DNA of 64,000 nt from Agarophyton chilense (taxonomy: Eukaryota > Rhodophyta > Florideophyceae > Gracilariales > Gracilariaceae): positions 1,736,001 through 1,800,000 of the forward strand of contig JARGXX010000105.1 in the NCBI GenBank assembly GCA_030374765.1, given 5' to 3'. A model generated the notes under the pieces. The model saw only the letters and a list, made by a program, of their open reading frames with translations. It ran no database searches and had not been told where the DNA came from. Positions 53,760 to 64,000 of this stretch are shown piece after piece. Positions within the stretch are counted from its first letter, which is position 1, and the number at the start of each line of letters is the position of its first letter. The position numbers and the translations under genes are program-made.

Positions 53760-56200
53760 CCTCACTACTGTACACGTATGAAGTTTAACAAAATGTCCGA
53801 AGTCCAACGTACAGTTATGGGCCCAGGGGACGATTTCAGCCCAAGCAATACATTAATCCTACTGAAATTGCGTGCGACTACAGACAAACTTTTGTGACGT
53901 GAGGCCGTCTTTGAATGGGTTCAACTTTGAAAATTGGTGGACATTGAGGCGATTCACGGGCAAAGGGAGCTGCAGCCACGCTTGGATTGACACTTTATCG
54001 TTCTCTTGAGTTTGCAAAGAAGGAAGTCGTGAAGAAGGCCATCCGTACAGGAAAACTTCACCTCAGACTGCAATAAGAAGATGAATACTGGACCAAATAT
54101 CGGTAATCAAGAAAGTAGCCGATCTCGTCGCAAAATACATTGCCGTAGATCGCCTGAGGCGGTCATCTCTCTGAAAAGATCAACAATTGAAAATGTCGAT
54201 CTGAAAAGTCGATCAAGGAATTTGTTGACCGCTTTGTTAGTCCGGCCTTCTCATAACTAAACTTGAAGATTTCGGAGCAGGACTATAGCGATAATCAGAA
54301 CTTTGCTATTATGATCCTTCTCAATGCCTCGGTATTTGCACAGACATTTAACAGAATAATAAGCAACCTCGTCGTATCAGCGAAAACTAGGAACGACGAA
54401 CGAAATGTGGCAGTCTTTCCGATGCTGTGAGACCGTCTCAATAGCGTCTCTGGTATTTTAAACAAAGTTTGCTCTGAACCATTGAAAGAAGTGAGAAAAG
54501 GACTTGTGTTGAACTTCATTGGATTATTAAATCAGCTGTCTTCAACCAAGACGAAAACTTCGATGGCGATGAAAATTCTGCATGGATCGGACTGCAAGAC
54601 GCCCTACGAGCTTTTGAAGAGGTAGTTTTTGGAAAAGTGCGATCTCAATAACACATCCTCTTCTGATGAGAAACCTGAATCATCTACTTGGGCCTACCTT
54701 ATGTTCAATAATGAAACAGAAGCAACGATAAGTTTAAGTACAACCAAGACACCGAATGTAACGAGAATACGAAGAATGACAAAGAATCTGAATACAATAA
54801 TGACGACGAAGAGAAGCCTCAGAAAGATAACCATAATAAGAAGCAAGGAAGAGGAGAATACGCCAATACGCTTAAAATTAATTTGCAATCTATGCCTATG
54901 AAACAGAGTAAGAAAAACTAAAAAGGCAAACTTTTTTCAGTAGGGGATATGGACCTGAACACAGTGGATCCGAATCCCATTCTAGACGAAGGAAGTCCTA
55001 TGTTCTCAGGAGCAATCATCTCTTACGTGCCACTGTGTCAATTGCTCAACATATAGTTCAAACCCTCAATAGCGAGAAGCAAATATCGCCGCAGATGGGG
55101 ATATCAATGCCTAGATCCTAAGAATTTCATATGTTCCTGGACACTGTCCACTCAAGACGTGAAAAACGAGGAGATGGAATTCACATTCGACCGGTTCAAG
55201 AACGACTCACGCCTAAGGATACGGCTGAACGTGACACAGTATAGTACCACAGACTTCTCTGTTCACCCCCCTTTGTCGACAACCAGACAACCTCTAGATA
55301 AAGAAGCAAGAGTATTCAGGCTTCACTTCAGGTCTACATCCCCATACGACTTACGAGCTCACGTGGGCATTATACCGACCGTCTGTGGACTATCAAGCTC
55401 GGTAAGTGAACGGAGTGGATCAAAAACATTAGCCAGGACGTTGCATCGGCTGACGCATGGTCATCCCATAGAGATAATCAGCCTTTTCGAACGAGCTGGA
55501 TATAAATCCAAAGAGCTCGAATTTGAAGTGAAAAAGATCAGCGACAACTTTCTCTTTTGTGAGAGATCTGGTCTAACTATAATATCAAAGAAGATATCGA
55601 AAAACCATGTGAATCAATCATTTAATTTGGAAATACCAATGGATTACATATTCTGTACCATTCGTGGCACAATATATTCAGTATTACACATAGTGGACGC
55701 AGGTACCGGCTTTACTGAGGCAAGAATCACATCGGATATGGAATTAAAAACAGCAACAGTCATACTAGAAACGAAATAGTTCAACCGAAACGGAGCTCCA
55801 GAAGCCCTGTCAGTCTACTACAAAATGACCTCAAAGATCATCCGTCGATTTTTATCCGGAAGAGACATCAGATTCAAAACACGACCAGTGAGAAGACATA
55901 AGAAGACTGGCATCGTAGAAAGGGAACATGGAGTAGTTAAACGCATACTCGAAAAGCTGCAAATGGATACCACTCGTAGGAGCGATAAGACAATAGGGGG
56001 GGTGAGGATGAAGAAATCTAACGGTATGCGAACAAACTGAGGAGCCCCAGCAAACGTAAACACGTACTACCCACCATGGATCGCCACGGACCACTCAATA
56101 AATGAAATGACGCGCGCTCTCGATCATGTTGAACTGACGGCACATACTACGCTCCCGGCATGCGTCTAGATCCTGGCAGATTCTATACCGACACACTGTA
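53760..56200 (+). mobile_element. Integrase-bearing LTR retroelement fossil, Copia-like
   Basis: On the plus strand a gag-like part (about 53780-54900) and a protease-like segment near 54950 precede an integrase. The integrase has a zinc-binding region near 55440-55570 (LHRLTHGHPIEIISLF), a core near 55690-55740 (SVLHIVDAGTGFTEARI) and the third-acid helix near 55890 (RRHKKTGIVEREHGVVKRIL). No RT was seen after it. The integrase resembles that of the Copia fossil at 45149-52804. It is broken, with many breaks, and old. Confidence 0.65.
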
Positions 56201-56960
56201 TGGCAACAAGGGACAAGATGAAACATGCATCACTAATTTATAGCCATTGAGTTGTTCATACCCGTATTGGGCAAAAGCTGCTCTTCATTTGCAATAGCCT
56301 GCCCCTCATAGGGGAGGTTGCTCAACCCAAAGCCGGCTTAAATTTCGGATAAGACCTCACCCATGATACGGGAACTTGCACGTGCCAAAACAGAGGCAAG
56401 GGTGCGACGGAATGAGGCCACCCGCTCTTTTAATACATACAGAAATGCGTTGTCATGCACACAGGATCTGTCCTTCCAAAAAACTCCAGCCATGGTAAAG
56501 GGGACATCAACCTCCCTTACCTGGCCCTGGTGCCGAAGACCCTAAAGTAAACCGGTCATCTTACGACCGTAATGTTTCTTGGGTGCCACACCAACGGCCA
56601 CGGAAGAGAGACTACCCACAACTGAGTAGAGCGCAGAAGGGGGGACCTGAGGAAAGGACAGCGCGGATGGAAAGATCCCGTATTCTCCCCCAACGACGAG
56701 GACCCCCACGGCCGGAGCGACCGGCCTTCCTACACCCGGAAGGGATCTCGAAGACAATTTCATTTTCAGTGCAAGAGGCGACTTGAAAAATGGGTGCGGC
56801 CATCGAATTCCAACTACTAGGAGCACTCGGAAGCGGTGGTTTAGTTTTTGTATCCTGAAGATTATTTGCCAAGACGCCAAAGACTTCGTGCCAAAAGTCG
56901 CGAATTTCGAACGCGTTGCAACTCTGCATCTCCTCTCCATCTGGGCGAAACGCAAGCATT
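56200..56960. other. Mixed repeat DNA between two retroelement fossils
   Basis: Open frames on both strands (for example 56612-56959 minus) are Pro/Gly/Arg-rich and unrecognised. This is the join between the plus-strand integrase fossil and the minus-strand gypsy fossil. Confidence 0.3.
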
Positions 56961-59900
56961 CCGACTTATGACTTCCTTTCAATATCTGATTCATGTGTGG
57001 TTGTGGCCAACAGTCCAGTTTCATGACAATATTTAAGGCACATTAGTCAATGAAAAACCTTAAGTGTCTATCTTTCTTTGTAGCTTTTTCTACAGGAAGT
57101 GACCAAGGAGGAGAACAAGGGCGGATAATACCGCCTTATAACATGCGGTTTATTTCTTTCGCACTACTTCGTTGTACTAAGGTGGAAATCTTCCAACGCG
57201 GGTTATGATTGGTTCGTACAATTTCAAATCAAAATAATGCATGACTGCAACATCTACTGGACGTAAATTGTGCAACGACCAGGCAATAATTCGTGGTTTC
57301 AAAATAATATCGGCAAATACCTGTTGGGAAATTTTGGAGAGATGGTCTAGCCTTGAAAGGACTGCGTCACGCTATTCTTGGGAGAGGGAGTCAAAGCTCA
57401 AAAAAGGTTTGCCTTTCTGCTTTTTCGGTCCTTTCATCATTGCACAGGGCTGTCATTCTCCGATATGGCAGCTTTGTGGGTAGCAGAACACGATTAGGTA
57501 GTTCTGGTCCAATCTTTGGTGCCCCTGGTAGTCTACGGAACCTCGGGATATGTCCTCTTCCCTTTCCTATTTTTTTTCGTCTATTGCTGTCATGAAATTG
57601 ATTCAGAGGATTTTCAAGTGGAGCTTCCACTATGACGCCCGGTGGTGACTGGATTGTAGACTCTTCGCGAGGGAGATGTTCTTCGAACTTGAGAACGACA
57701 TCTACTTCATTGCCTTCGTTGAAGGCCCTAGTGTGCCAAAATGGTAGCTGAGGCGAACCAAAACGGGAATCGTAGTTACGCGGCCGTATCCTAATTCGAA
57801 TATCCAAGTAATCGTTTAGAGCAGCTCTATCTTCAGTAGGGAGAACAACTATTTTGTCCATTATAGTTACAATGAGAACTTGTTCAAACAACAAATTTGC
57901 ATTATTTTGCCTTTCTGTCTCGGTCTTTTCCTCATCATCTTCTTCTTTACATCCTTCTTCCGGTTCTGCACTCTTTTGGTGTTACTCGGTTCGATAATAT
58001 TCTCCATGTTTATTCCCATCTTCTAGTAGCAGCCCACTTGTTTCAGTTGGGACAATTTGGAAGGATGTAGGATTTCAGCCACTTTCTGCAGTTTCTGACA
58101 CTGATGTATCAGGGTTTAGGAAATCTCTGGTGATCTCTCCAGGACATGGCTGGTGTTATGAAGGTGTTGTAATCTGTCCGACTCCAGGTGATCCAATCTT
58201 GAATAAAGGTGCTATAATGGAGCCATTTGGCACGACGATTTGGCCATTGCTCTGATGAGGTTTCACCCCTGCGTCCCTAACGTGTTCATCGACTAAATCC
58301 TGGTCTGTAAAAGTTCTCCAGTAGAACGTCGAACCATTAGAAGCTGTGTCCTGTACTGGGACCTTAGCTCGGTTTCCCTCTCTTTTTGGTCCACGTCCTT
58401 GCGAAGGCGGTTCAGCGTCTGCATCATTCCCATCTTCATCCAAATGAGGGGGACGCCCTTTCGTAAGGATTTGGTGACCCTTTTCCAGTTTGACTAGGGT
58501 AACATATGGGTTAGAAATTGGCGAACTGTCTATGGTTGAGTTTAGAAGGTTTATGATATCTTTGTGATCTGCGTCAGATGAGATGACACCCTAGTCAGAA
58601 GTGAAATTCCTACTTTCATTGTCAGAGAGTGGTGTGTAGGTTTCGAGACTTGATCGACCTAAGTATTAGCCAAACATTTGTCTATTTGTTTTCGTACGTC
58701 ATCGAGACTTCTTGTGCGAAAAGGTCGACGCAAGCTTGAAGCTTTTCGAATTTTGGACATCGAATGATTACACCAAAAGGTGGCTTTTGAACGACGATTA
58801 ATTCTTGTTGGACTCTTATGTCTTCAAATGTAACGGGCAAACTGCTCTATTCCATCCAAATCGTCTATATTCCATTCAGTTACTTTGATCCGACGGTTAG
58901 TTGGGTTTGGTTCCGGCGAAAGTTCTTTTTCCAGTTCTGCTTACATGATATAATGGTTGCCTCCAGAGCTCAATAGTGCTTGCGTCCTCGTCCCGTAAAA
59001 CCTCATTGACACCACTTTGAGTCTTTGATCATCACAATGTATTTCAGCTCCATTGAATCTGTGGTGAGAAGATTTATCGTATGTTATACGACGCAGGTGC
59101 TTTTTGTGAATTCAGCATCACCAAAGGTTGAGCTGCCAAACCGTACTTCTGGATGAGGCGTTAGCCCACTATTTCATAATGCTTTACTTTATTTTACGCT
59201 CTTCTATCATTGATTTACTCGGAGGTTTTTTGGATGACGATTTTCTGGGCTCTTCTGAGCGCCTTCTTCTTGGAAAAGGTTGAGAGTTAGATTTAAAGCT
59301 CTTCAAAGGTGGTTTCGAATTCCACCACGATCTGATGCCTTTCCAGCCTTGGGTCCTAATCTGCTTTGGCAACGGAGCTCTTTCTATGGTCCTCTTAGTG
59401 GTTGCCACTAGGAGGTCTTTCCCCAACCATTGAAAGTGACTATTGAGACCTTGATAGGTTTTGGAGATTTCAGAGCCGCTGAATGACAACCACCGCCCAT
59501 CAAACGATCTTCTTCGGTAGAGTCGCTCGTTCTATCTTCGAATACAACTCTATTTTCATGGTTTGAGCCTCTGTTCCAACTGTTTTTATGTTGAGTCACC
59601 GTTCTTACTGCAGTATCCGCAACGCGCGTCACGAGCAGAGAGTTAAGAGGGCAGAGAGTCGAATAGTGGCCTGGTTTCTGATAATACCATCAGAGATTTG
59701 CTCTTCTTCCCTTCCAGGCTGAGCACCAGTTCTATGCGACTTTTTAACAAGTAATGCTAGTGTGGACAGCCATTCGGCGAGTTGGTCAATATTTTCTCCC
59801 ATCTGAGGATCCCCATTCGAATTGTTCTAGGCAATCAATTTCGTGTGCGAGGATTCATGTTGAACGGATGATGATCTTTCAGTTTTTTTTCAATCGACAA

Positions 59901-60300
59901 AAACTTTAACGTTTAATAAGGCTTGTAGTGTGTAGCCCCACGGAATACCACAAACTGCGCCATATAATTGTATTGCATTCCTGAATCGCGAAGCAAGACC
60001 ACCCTGGCCTTCTCGTCGAAGCTAGCCTTCTTGAATTACTCTTCCATATCCTTTATGTATCTAAAGAGTTTACTGTACTCTAGATGGGCGCTGACTGCCT
60101 TCCGTATGTGTTCCTCCGACTCTTTTGCTGCCCCAATTTGGTCTAAGAACTCCTGCTTCACGATAGCGTAATCTATCAATTCTTCAGTCAGTTCAACTTC
60201 CGAAGCAAACATATCATAGTATAATTCTAAAGTCGCGCCTTCTAATAATCCAATAAATTAAACCGCACCATCTTCATCAACGTTTCCACGAGTACCATCA
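56960..60300 (-). mobile_element. Third Ty3/gypsy fossil, heavily decayed
   Basis: On the minus strand a gag-like part (about 60250-59200, including EEHIRKAVSAHLEYSKLFRY and a Lys/Arg/Ser-rich tail near 59200), a protease-like part (about 59150-58600) and the beginning of RT (near 57170-57000, GGIIRPCSPPWSLPVEKATK) can be followed right to left. The spacer at 57391-57894 has an LPNRVLLPTKLPYRRMTALC stretch. The rest of pol is missing at its left side. It has many breaks and looks old. Confidence 0.5.
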
Positions 60301-61739
60301 ATCTTGTAGCAGAAAAGAAACTTTAGAACCTTCAGAGAAATCGCATCTCCTTGAGAGTACAATGTAAACTACGTATCCGAAAACGTAAAAAGAGGACACA
60401 ACGCAGGTGTTTACAACCCAAGAAAACACAAGTAGTACATATGCTCTCGAAAGTACCAGCCCAGCATGGAACAAAGAAAAGAACTCAAAAGGAATACGGC
60501 AGAAAGAAGATGTGTAATAGGTAACGAGTGTGAATGACCCATTGATCAATATATTGGAGGCGGGCAGAGGCAAAGGTATGAATATGTGATTTAACATAAT
60601 GAAATATGTAAAAGCGTATACCACGATTTAAAGACTGGATTGACATATCGCAATTTTTCTATACAATAGAATCGGTTTTATTTCTAACGCCGGCTCGATG
60701 ACGACGACGTTTTTTAATGAACGTGGAGATCGTGAGCTTCGTGAAATTTAATATCCGATGAACGGCACCAGACGTCAGTTTCTGTCTAATAAACACTTTG
60801 TAAGGCACTTTAATGCTTACGGCCCCCATGGTACACCCTCAACTGGCGCTGGCTCTGCAAATTTATGATACAAACGGTACAGCACTGAATGGTGTTATTG
60901 GGCGATGGAAGACGGCGGCGGCGTTTCTCACGATGAGTAACGACGCGAACAATGTGCCGGGCGCTGGGGTTTCCAAGGGGTTCAGGAGAAGGTGAAGAGT
61001 CGTGTTGAATGTTGCTTTCTTGGTGACGCTGAAATCTTTAACTTCCGAATCTGAACTTTACACAGTTGAATATTCGCTATATGATATCGCAGAAGTTGGA
61101 ATTAATTGCAAGATAGGCAAAAATAAGTACTACCACACCATACCAAAAGAGCAGTGAAAGTCACCTAGTCTTTGACGAATTATTGACCGCAGTAGAGTGT
61201 GAGCCCTATGCCGTATGAAACGGTTCTGTTAACAACAGGAGGTGATAAATAGTCCCACATGAGTGATGAGTACGCAAAAAGGATCGGCGCAGTAGTGGTG
61301 GAGAGCAGACCCAATCCAGAAGTAAAGAAGCACAGATTGTGCTAATGGACAGACTGGACAAAATAAGGGGGGAGTGAGCCCCTTCAGCGGAGCTGACTTG
61401 ACCAGAGGTGTTCGGAATGAACCGGGTTCGGCCGTATATAGGCAATTTGGAGGTAGGCCGGCGTGAGAATTTGTAGAGCTTCCGGCCCGGCACCAGCCAG
61501 GTTGTCTCTAACTGCGCGCCTTCCTTGATGCAGAACACACTCACGTTGCGTTCTGAATTTGTGGTTCTAAATATTTTTTTGTATGCTGCGCTCCGTCCAG
61601 ATAATAGCTTGATTAATTTATAAGTTTAGTTCAACTGCGGGGCCGATGTGCGTCGCTTTCACTGATATGAAAGACATGGAACGCCCTTCACAAGTGCGTT
61701 GGGCACGCCTCCTAATAACGGTGCTATATATTGTTTCAA
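60301..61739. other. No supported gene
   Basis: The open frame at 60298-60624 (minus) is hydrophobic and low-complexity. The 60813-60995 (plus) and 61206-61544 (minus) frames have no motif. A GC-rich patch near 61370-61510 resembles retroelement leader DNA in style. Confidence 0.3.
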
Positions 61740-61960
61740 ATAGACTTGACAATGGTTTGGTTCTAGAGGTATTAAGTTGATGCAGTGGGCTGCAGACAGT
61801 CCTGGCTTTACCCTTTTGGAAACGTTTGGAAATTCATCTCGTGCTCTCTGCGCAACTGAAAGGCAATTTTCTACTTTTAAAATATTAAAAGTGCAATTGT
61901 TCAAGAATGGAGGAATTTGGCTCAACGTTTGAGGTATAATCGACTGAACAGCATGTTGAA
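61740..61960 (+). pseudogene. hAT transposase C-terminal scrap
   Basis: The plus strand reads LMQWAADSPGFTLLETFGNS followed by SRALCATERQFSTFKILKVQ. This fits the hAT dimerisation block (W...P.L..+A...L...+S-x-x-S-E-R-x-F-S-x-x-x-x-I-x-x-x-x-R-N). Nothing else of the transposon was found. Only one conserved block supports the call. Confidence 0.4.
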
Positions 61961-62879
61961 GAGATTCTTACAGGTGATGAAAAGATGACGTAAGAAAATG
62001 ACCTATTAAGATAGGTTTTAAGCATACCATTAATGATTAGATGTGTCTTGTTCAAGTCTATTTTTGCAATTTACAGTAGCCTTCTATGTATTCTTGAGAG
62101 AACTGAATTGTATAAAGAAGTTGGAAAAAATTTTGTGAGCGGTTTTTATTAGTTGTCAGTATATATCATAATTCATTTGAAACACCCAACAGGAAGTTGA
62201 GAGAAATAAAAATGTGTGGGTGTTCTATTTTAATTTCGGTCATTGTAGTTTGGATTTTGATCGACGTCGCGAGGCTAAGTCGCCTTAATTCTCATTTACA
62301 GAAGTGAATGGCAGAGAAATTGCGGCGGAAAACTGTAGCTTTTCTTAAGCGATGGATTTTCGGTGGGCTTTCAGGTTAGGTTGCGTCAACCCCATCTCTG
62401 CTAAAGGAGCCCGAGAAAGAGTGCAGTACACAGTACTGTAGGTGTCGTGGGACGTCTTTGATGCCAAAAGCCGTCACAAGAGGACTCCAAGCTACTCGTC
62501 GGCTGTATGGATTCGTGTGTAGTTTGGTGTGGACGACGGAAGGGCCCGCGTTGAGACGCTTGCACAGAACTTTGTTTCAGAATCACTACTCTTTACTGTC
62601 TTGATTCTGGCCCTCTCTTTTCCTTTCTTGACGTACGCATTCAATACTTGTAATGTGTTACAAAACATATATCCTTCGACAAAAACTGCACTTTTGAGCA
62701 CATTTTACATCAGATAAAAACCACAAAGTCCTAAACACTGTTTCAAAAGTATATCCTTTATACAATCAGTAGCTCGATTATAGATTGTTGCCGGTCTGTA
62801 AAACGCTCTGAACAACTGAAAATCATGCGATGAGTGGATCGGAGCATAATTCCAGCAGATACAGTCCAAAACTTCAAGC
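61961..62879. other. No supported gene
   Basis: This is AT-rich sequence with short open frames (62401-62717) on both strands and no recognisable motif. It may include the left end of the Tc1/mariner relic. Confidence 0.3.
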
Positions 62880-63770
62880 GCATCCCCGAAATATCAGCAA
62901 CTTTATCAAAATCCTATAATGTACGGAACAAAGCGTTCAACCGGCCGTTTTACGTCAACATCACCAGCGTTTAAACGTAGAACTGGCGAAGAACTGTGCA
63001 ATAACTCTTCATCTTGCCGCAATATTGCCAAAAACCTGAATTTGCCTCATTCAAGATTTATTACATGGTGTGAAAATTAATCGTCAAAATATGTTCGAGT
63101 GCAAAAAAATATGGAAAATGTTTTTAAAAAGACCACTACGAGACAAACCCTGTAGAATTGTGTGCCTAAAAAGGGTACCGAAAAACAGAATGGTAAAATG
63201 TTATCGTTTTTGAAGGAAAAAGAACAATCTTTATGGTCTAAATAGCTATAAAGTTTTATGACATGATCTACCAAAAAATAAGAATCAATTTTTGGCGAAG
63301 CATTCGGGAAGAGCATCCGTTATGGTTTGGGCTGTAATCTTACCAAAAAGAGCAACGAATATCGCTTTCATCGGAAGAAGGATGAGATCTTAGAAGTTTT
63401 CTGAGGTTCTAGGAAACTATTAGCTACCGCTTGCAAACTGCATGTACGAAAAAGTTGATATTCAGCAGGATAAATCAACTGTGCATAATTTTAAATATAT
63501 GAAACAGTGGTTAATAATTTTCTTATATCGGTTATGAAATGGACTGAGCCTTCTTCTCAAATCACCCATATTGAAACCATTTGAAAAATATTTTCCCGAA
63601 CGGTTTATTAGCAAGCAAGGTGTTTTGATGAAGTTTTCAATTTGAAAATTTGTATAAGAGATTGCTGGGGAAAGAGTGACAGTACTGCTTTCTATTGTTT
63701 TCTAGAGCTAATGTCAAAGCGCTGTCTAAGCGTTGTACAGACCAAAGAGGCTAAAATAAACTCCTAAACT
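62880..63770 (+). pseudogene. Tc1/mariner-type transposase relic
   Basis: The plus strand shows, in order, a helix-turn-helix-like stretch near 63000 (SCRNIAKNLNLPHSRFITWC) and SVMVWAVILPKRATNIAF near 63320 (family VMVWGGI...). VDIQQDKSTVHNFKYMKQWL follows near 63450 (family xxQQDNAPCHxAxxxxxWL, second Asp), then SPILKPFEKYF near 63580 (family SPDLNPIENxW, third acidic region) and MSKRCLSVVQTKEAKIN near 63712 (family SMxRRxxxVIxxxGxxxxY). The pieces lie in different frames with stops between them, so the gene is dead. Confidence 0.7.
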
Positions 63771-64000
63771 CGCGTTAGAATAAATATGATGCAATACCTG
63801 TTATGTTTTTGAAACAGTCTTTTTGTTTCAAATTTCTGTCAGACCGATTTCGTTAATTTTATTGTAGCTGTACCCTCAATTTTCGCAAATTCTGGGCGAG
63901 GAATAAGCATTTGAAATATACTTTATATGTAGCGTCGCGCGTCCGGCTCGCAGGGTCTGCGCGCCGGCGCCCTCAAAAAATTACAGTTGCCTTAAGTGTT

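Noticed and set aside
60298-60624. 108-aa hydrophobic minus-strand ORF suggesting a membrane protein
   Set aside because: AT-rich low-complexity frame (Phe/Ser/Val/Tyr) with no start context or family signal.

Overview
The window looks like nuclear DNA from a red alga, probably a florideophyte such as a Chondrus or Gracilaria relative. This is inference. It rests on few, mostly intron-free host genes set in decayed transposons, an animal-type haem peroxidase, a Hedgehog-type Hint (Hog) protein, and very short GT-AG introns (56 and 76 nt) in one gene. No rRNA, credible tRNA, CRISPR array or telomere repeat was seen.

Layout. 1-5760: front part of a Ty3/gypsy element on the minus strand, running off the left edge. 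5761-7800: GC-rich leader/LTR-like DNA with a strong hairpin. 7801-7895: tandem hairpin repeats. 7990-10060: a PIF/Harbinger DNA transposon relic with both of its genes. 10688-16725: first host block, with a beta-rich protein (+), a three-exon SAMHD1-like dNTPase (-), and a 597-aa protein built from two copies of an unrecognised domain (+). 18139-26515: retroelement block, with an LTR copy, an unrecognised plus-strand internal region, a second gypsy relic (-) and an LTR fragment. That fragment ends inside a truncated host gene at 26516-27477.

28246-40371: second host block, with a PH-domain pseudokinase (+), an HSBP1-like coiled-coil protein (-), a secreted pentapeptide-like/Hint (Hog-type) protein (-) and a secreted animal-type haem peroxidase (-). 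A 3.5-kb stretch at 30640-34150 holds only decayed coding fragments, including a possible Ulp1-like protease piece.

41136-64000: transposon graveyard. It holds a MITE end, a piggyBac relic with a GC-rich insert, a Copia relic between long direct repeats with a solo LTR nested in it (perfect 5-bp target duplication), a complete TA-flanked MITE, a plus-strand integrase-bearing retroelement fossil, a third gypsy relic, a hAT scrap and a Tc1/mariner relic.

The host genes do not form an operon-like pathway. Two of them, the Hog-type protein and the peroxidase, carry signal peptides and probably act outside the cell or in the wall. The most unusual genes are the Hint fusion (34160-36031), the PH-pseudokinase (28246-29505) and the duplicated-domain protein (14519-16312).
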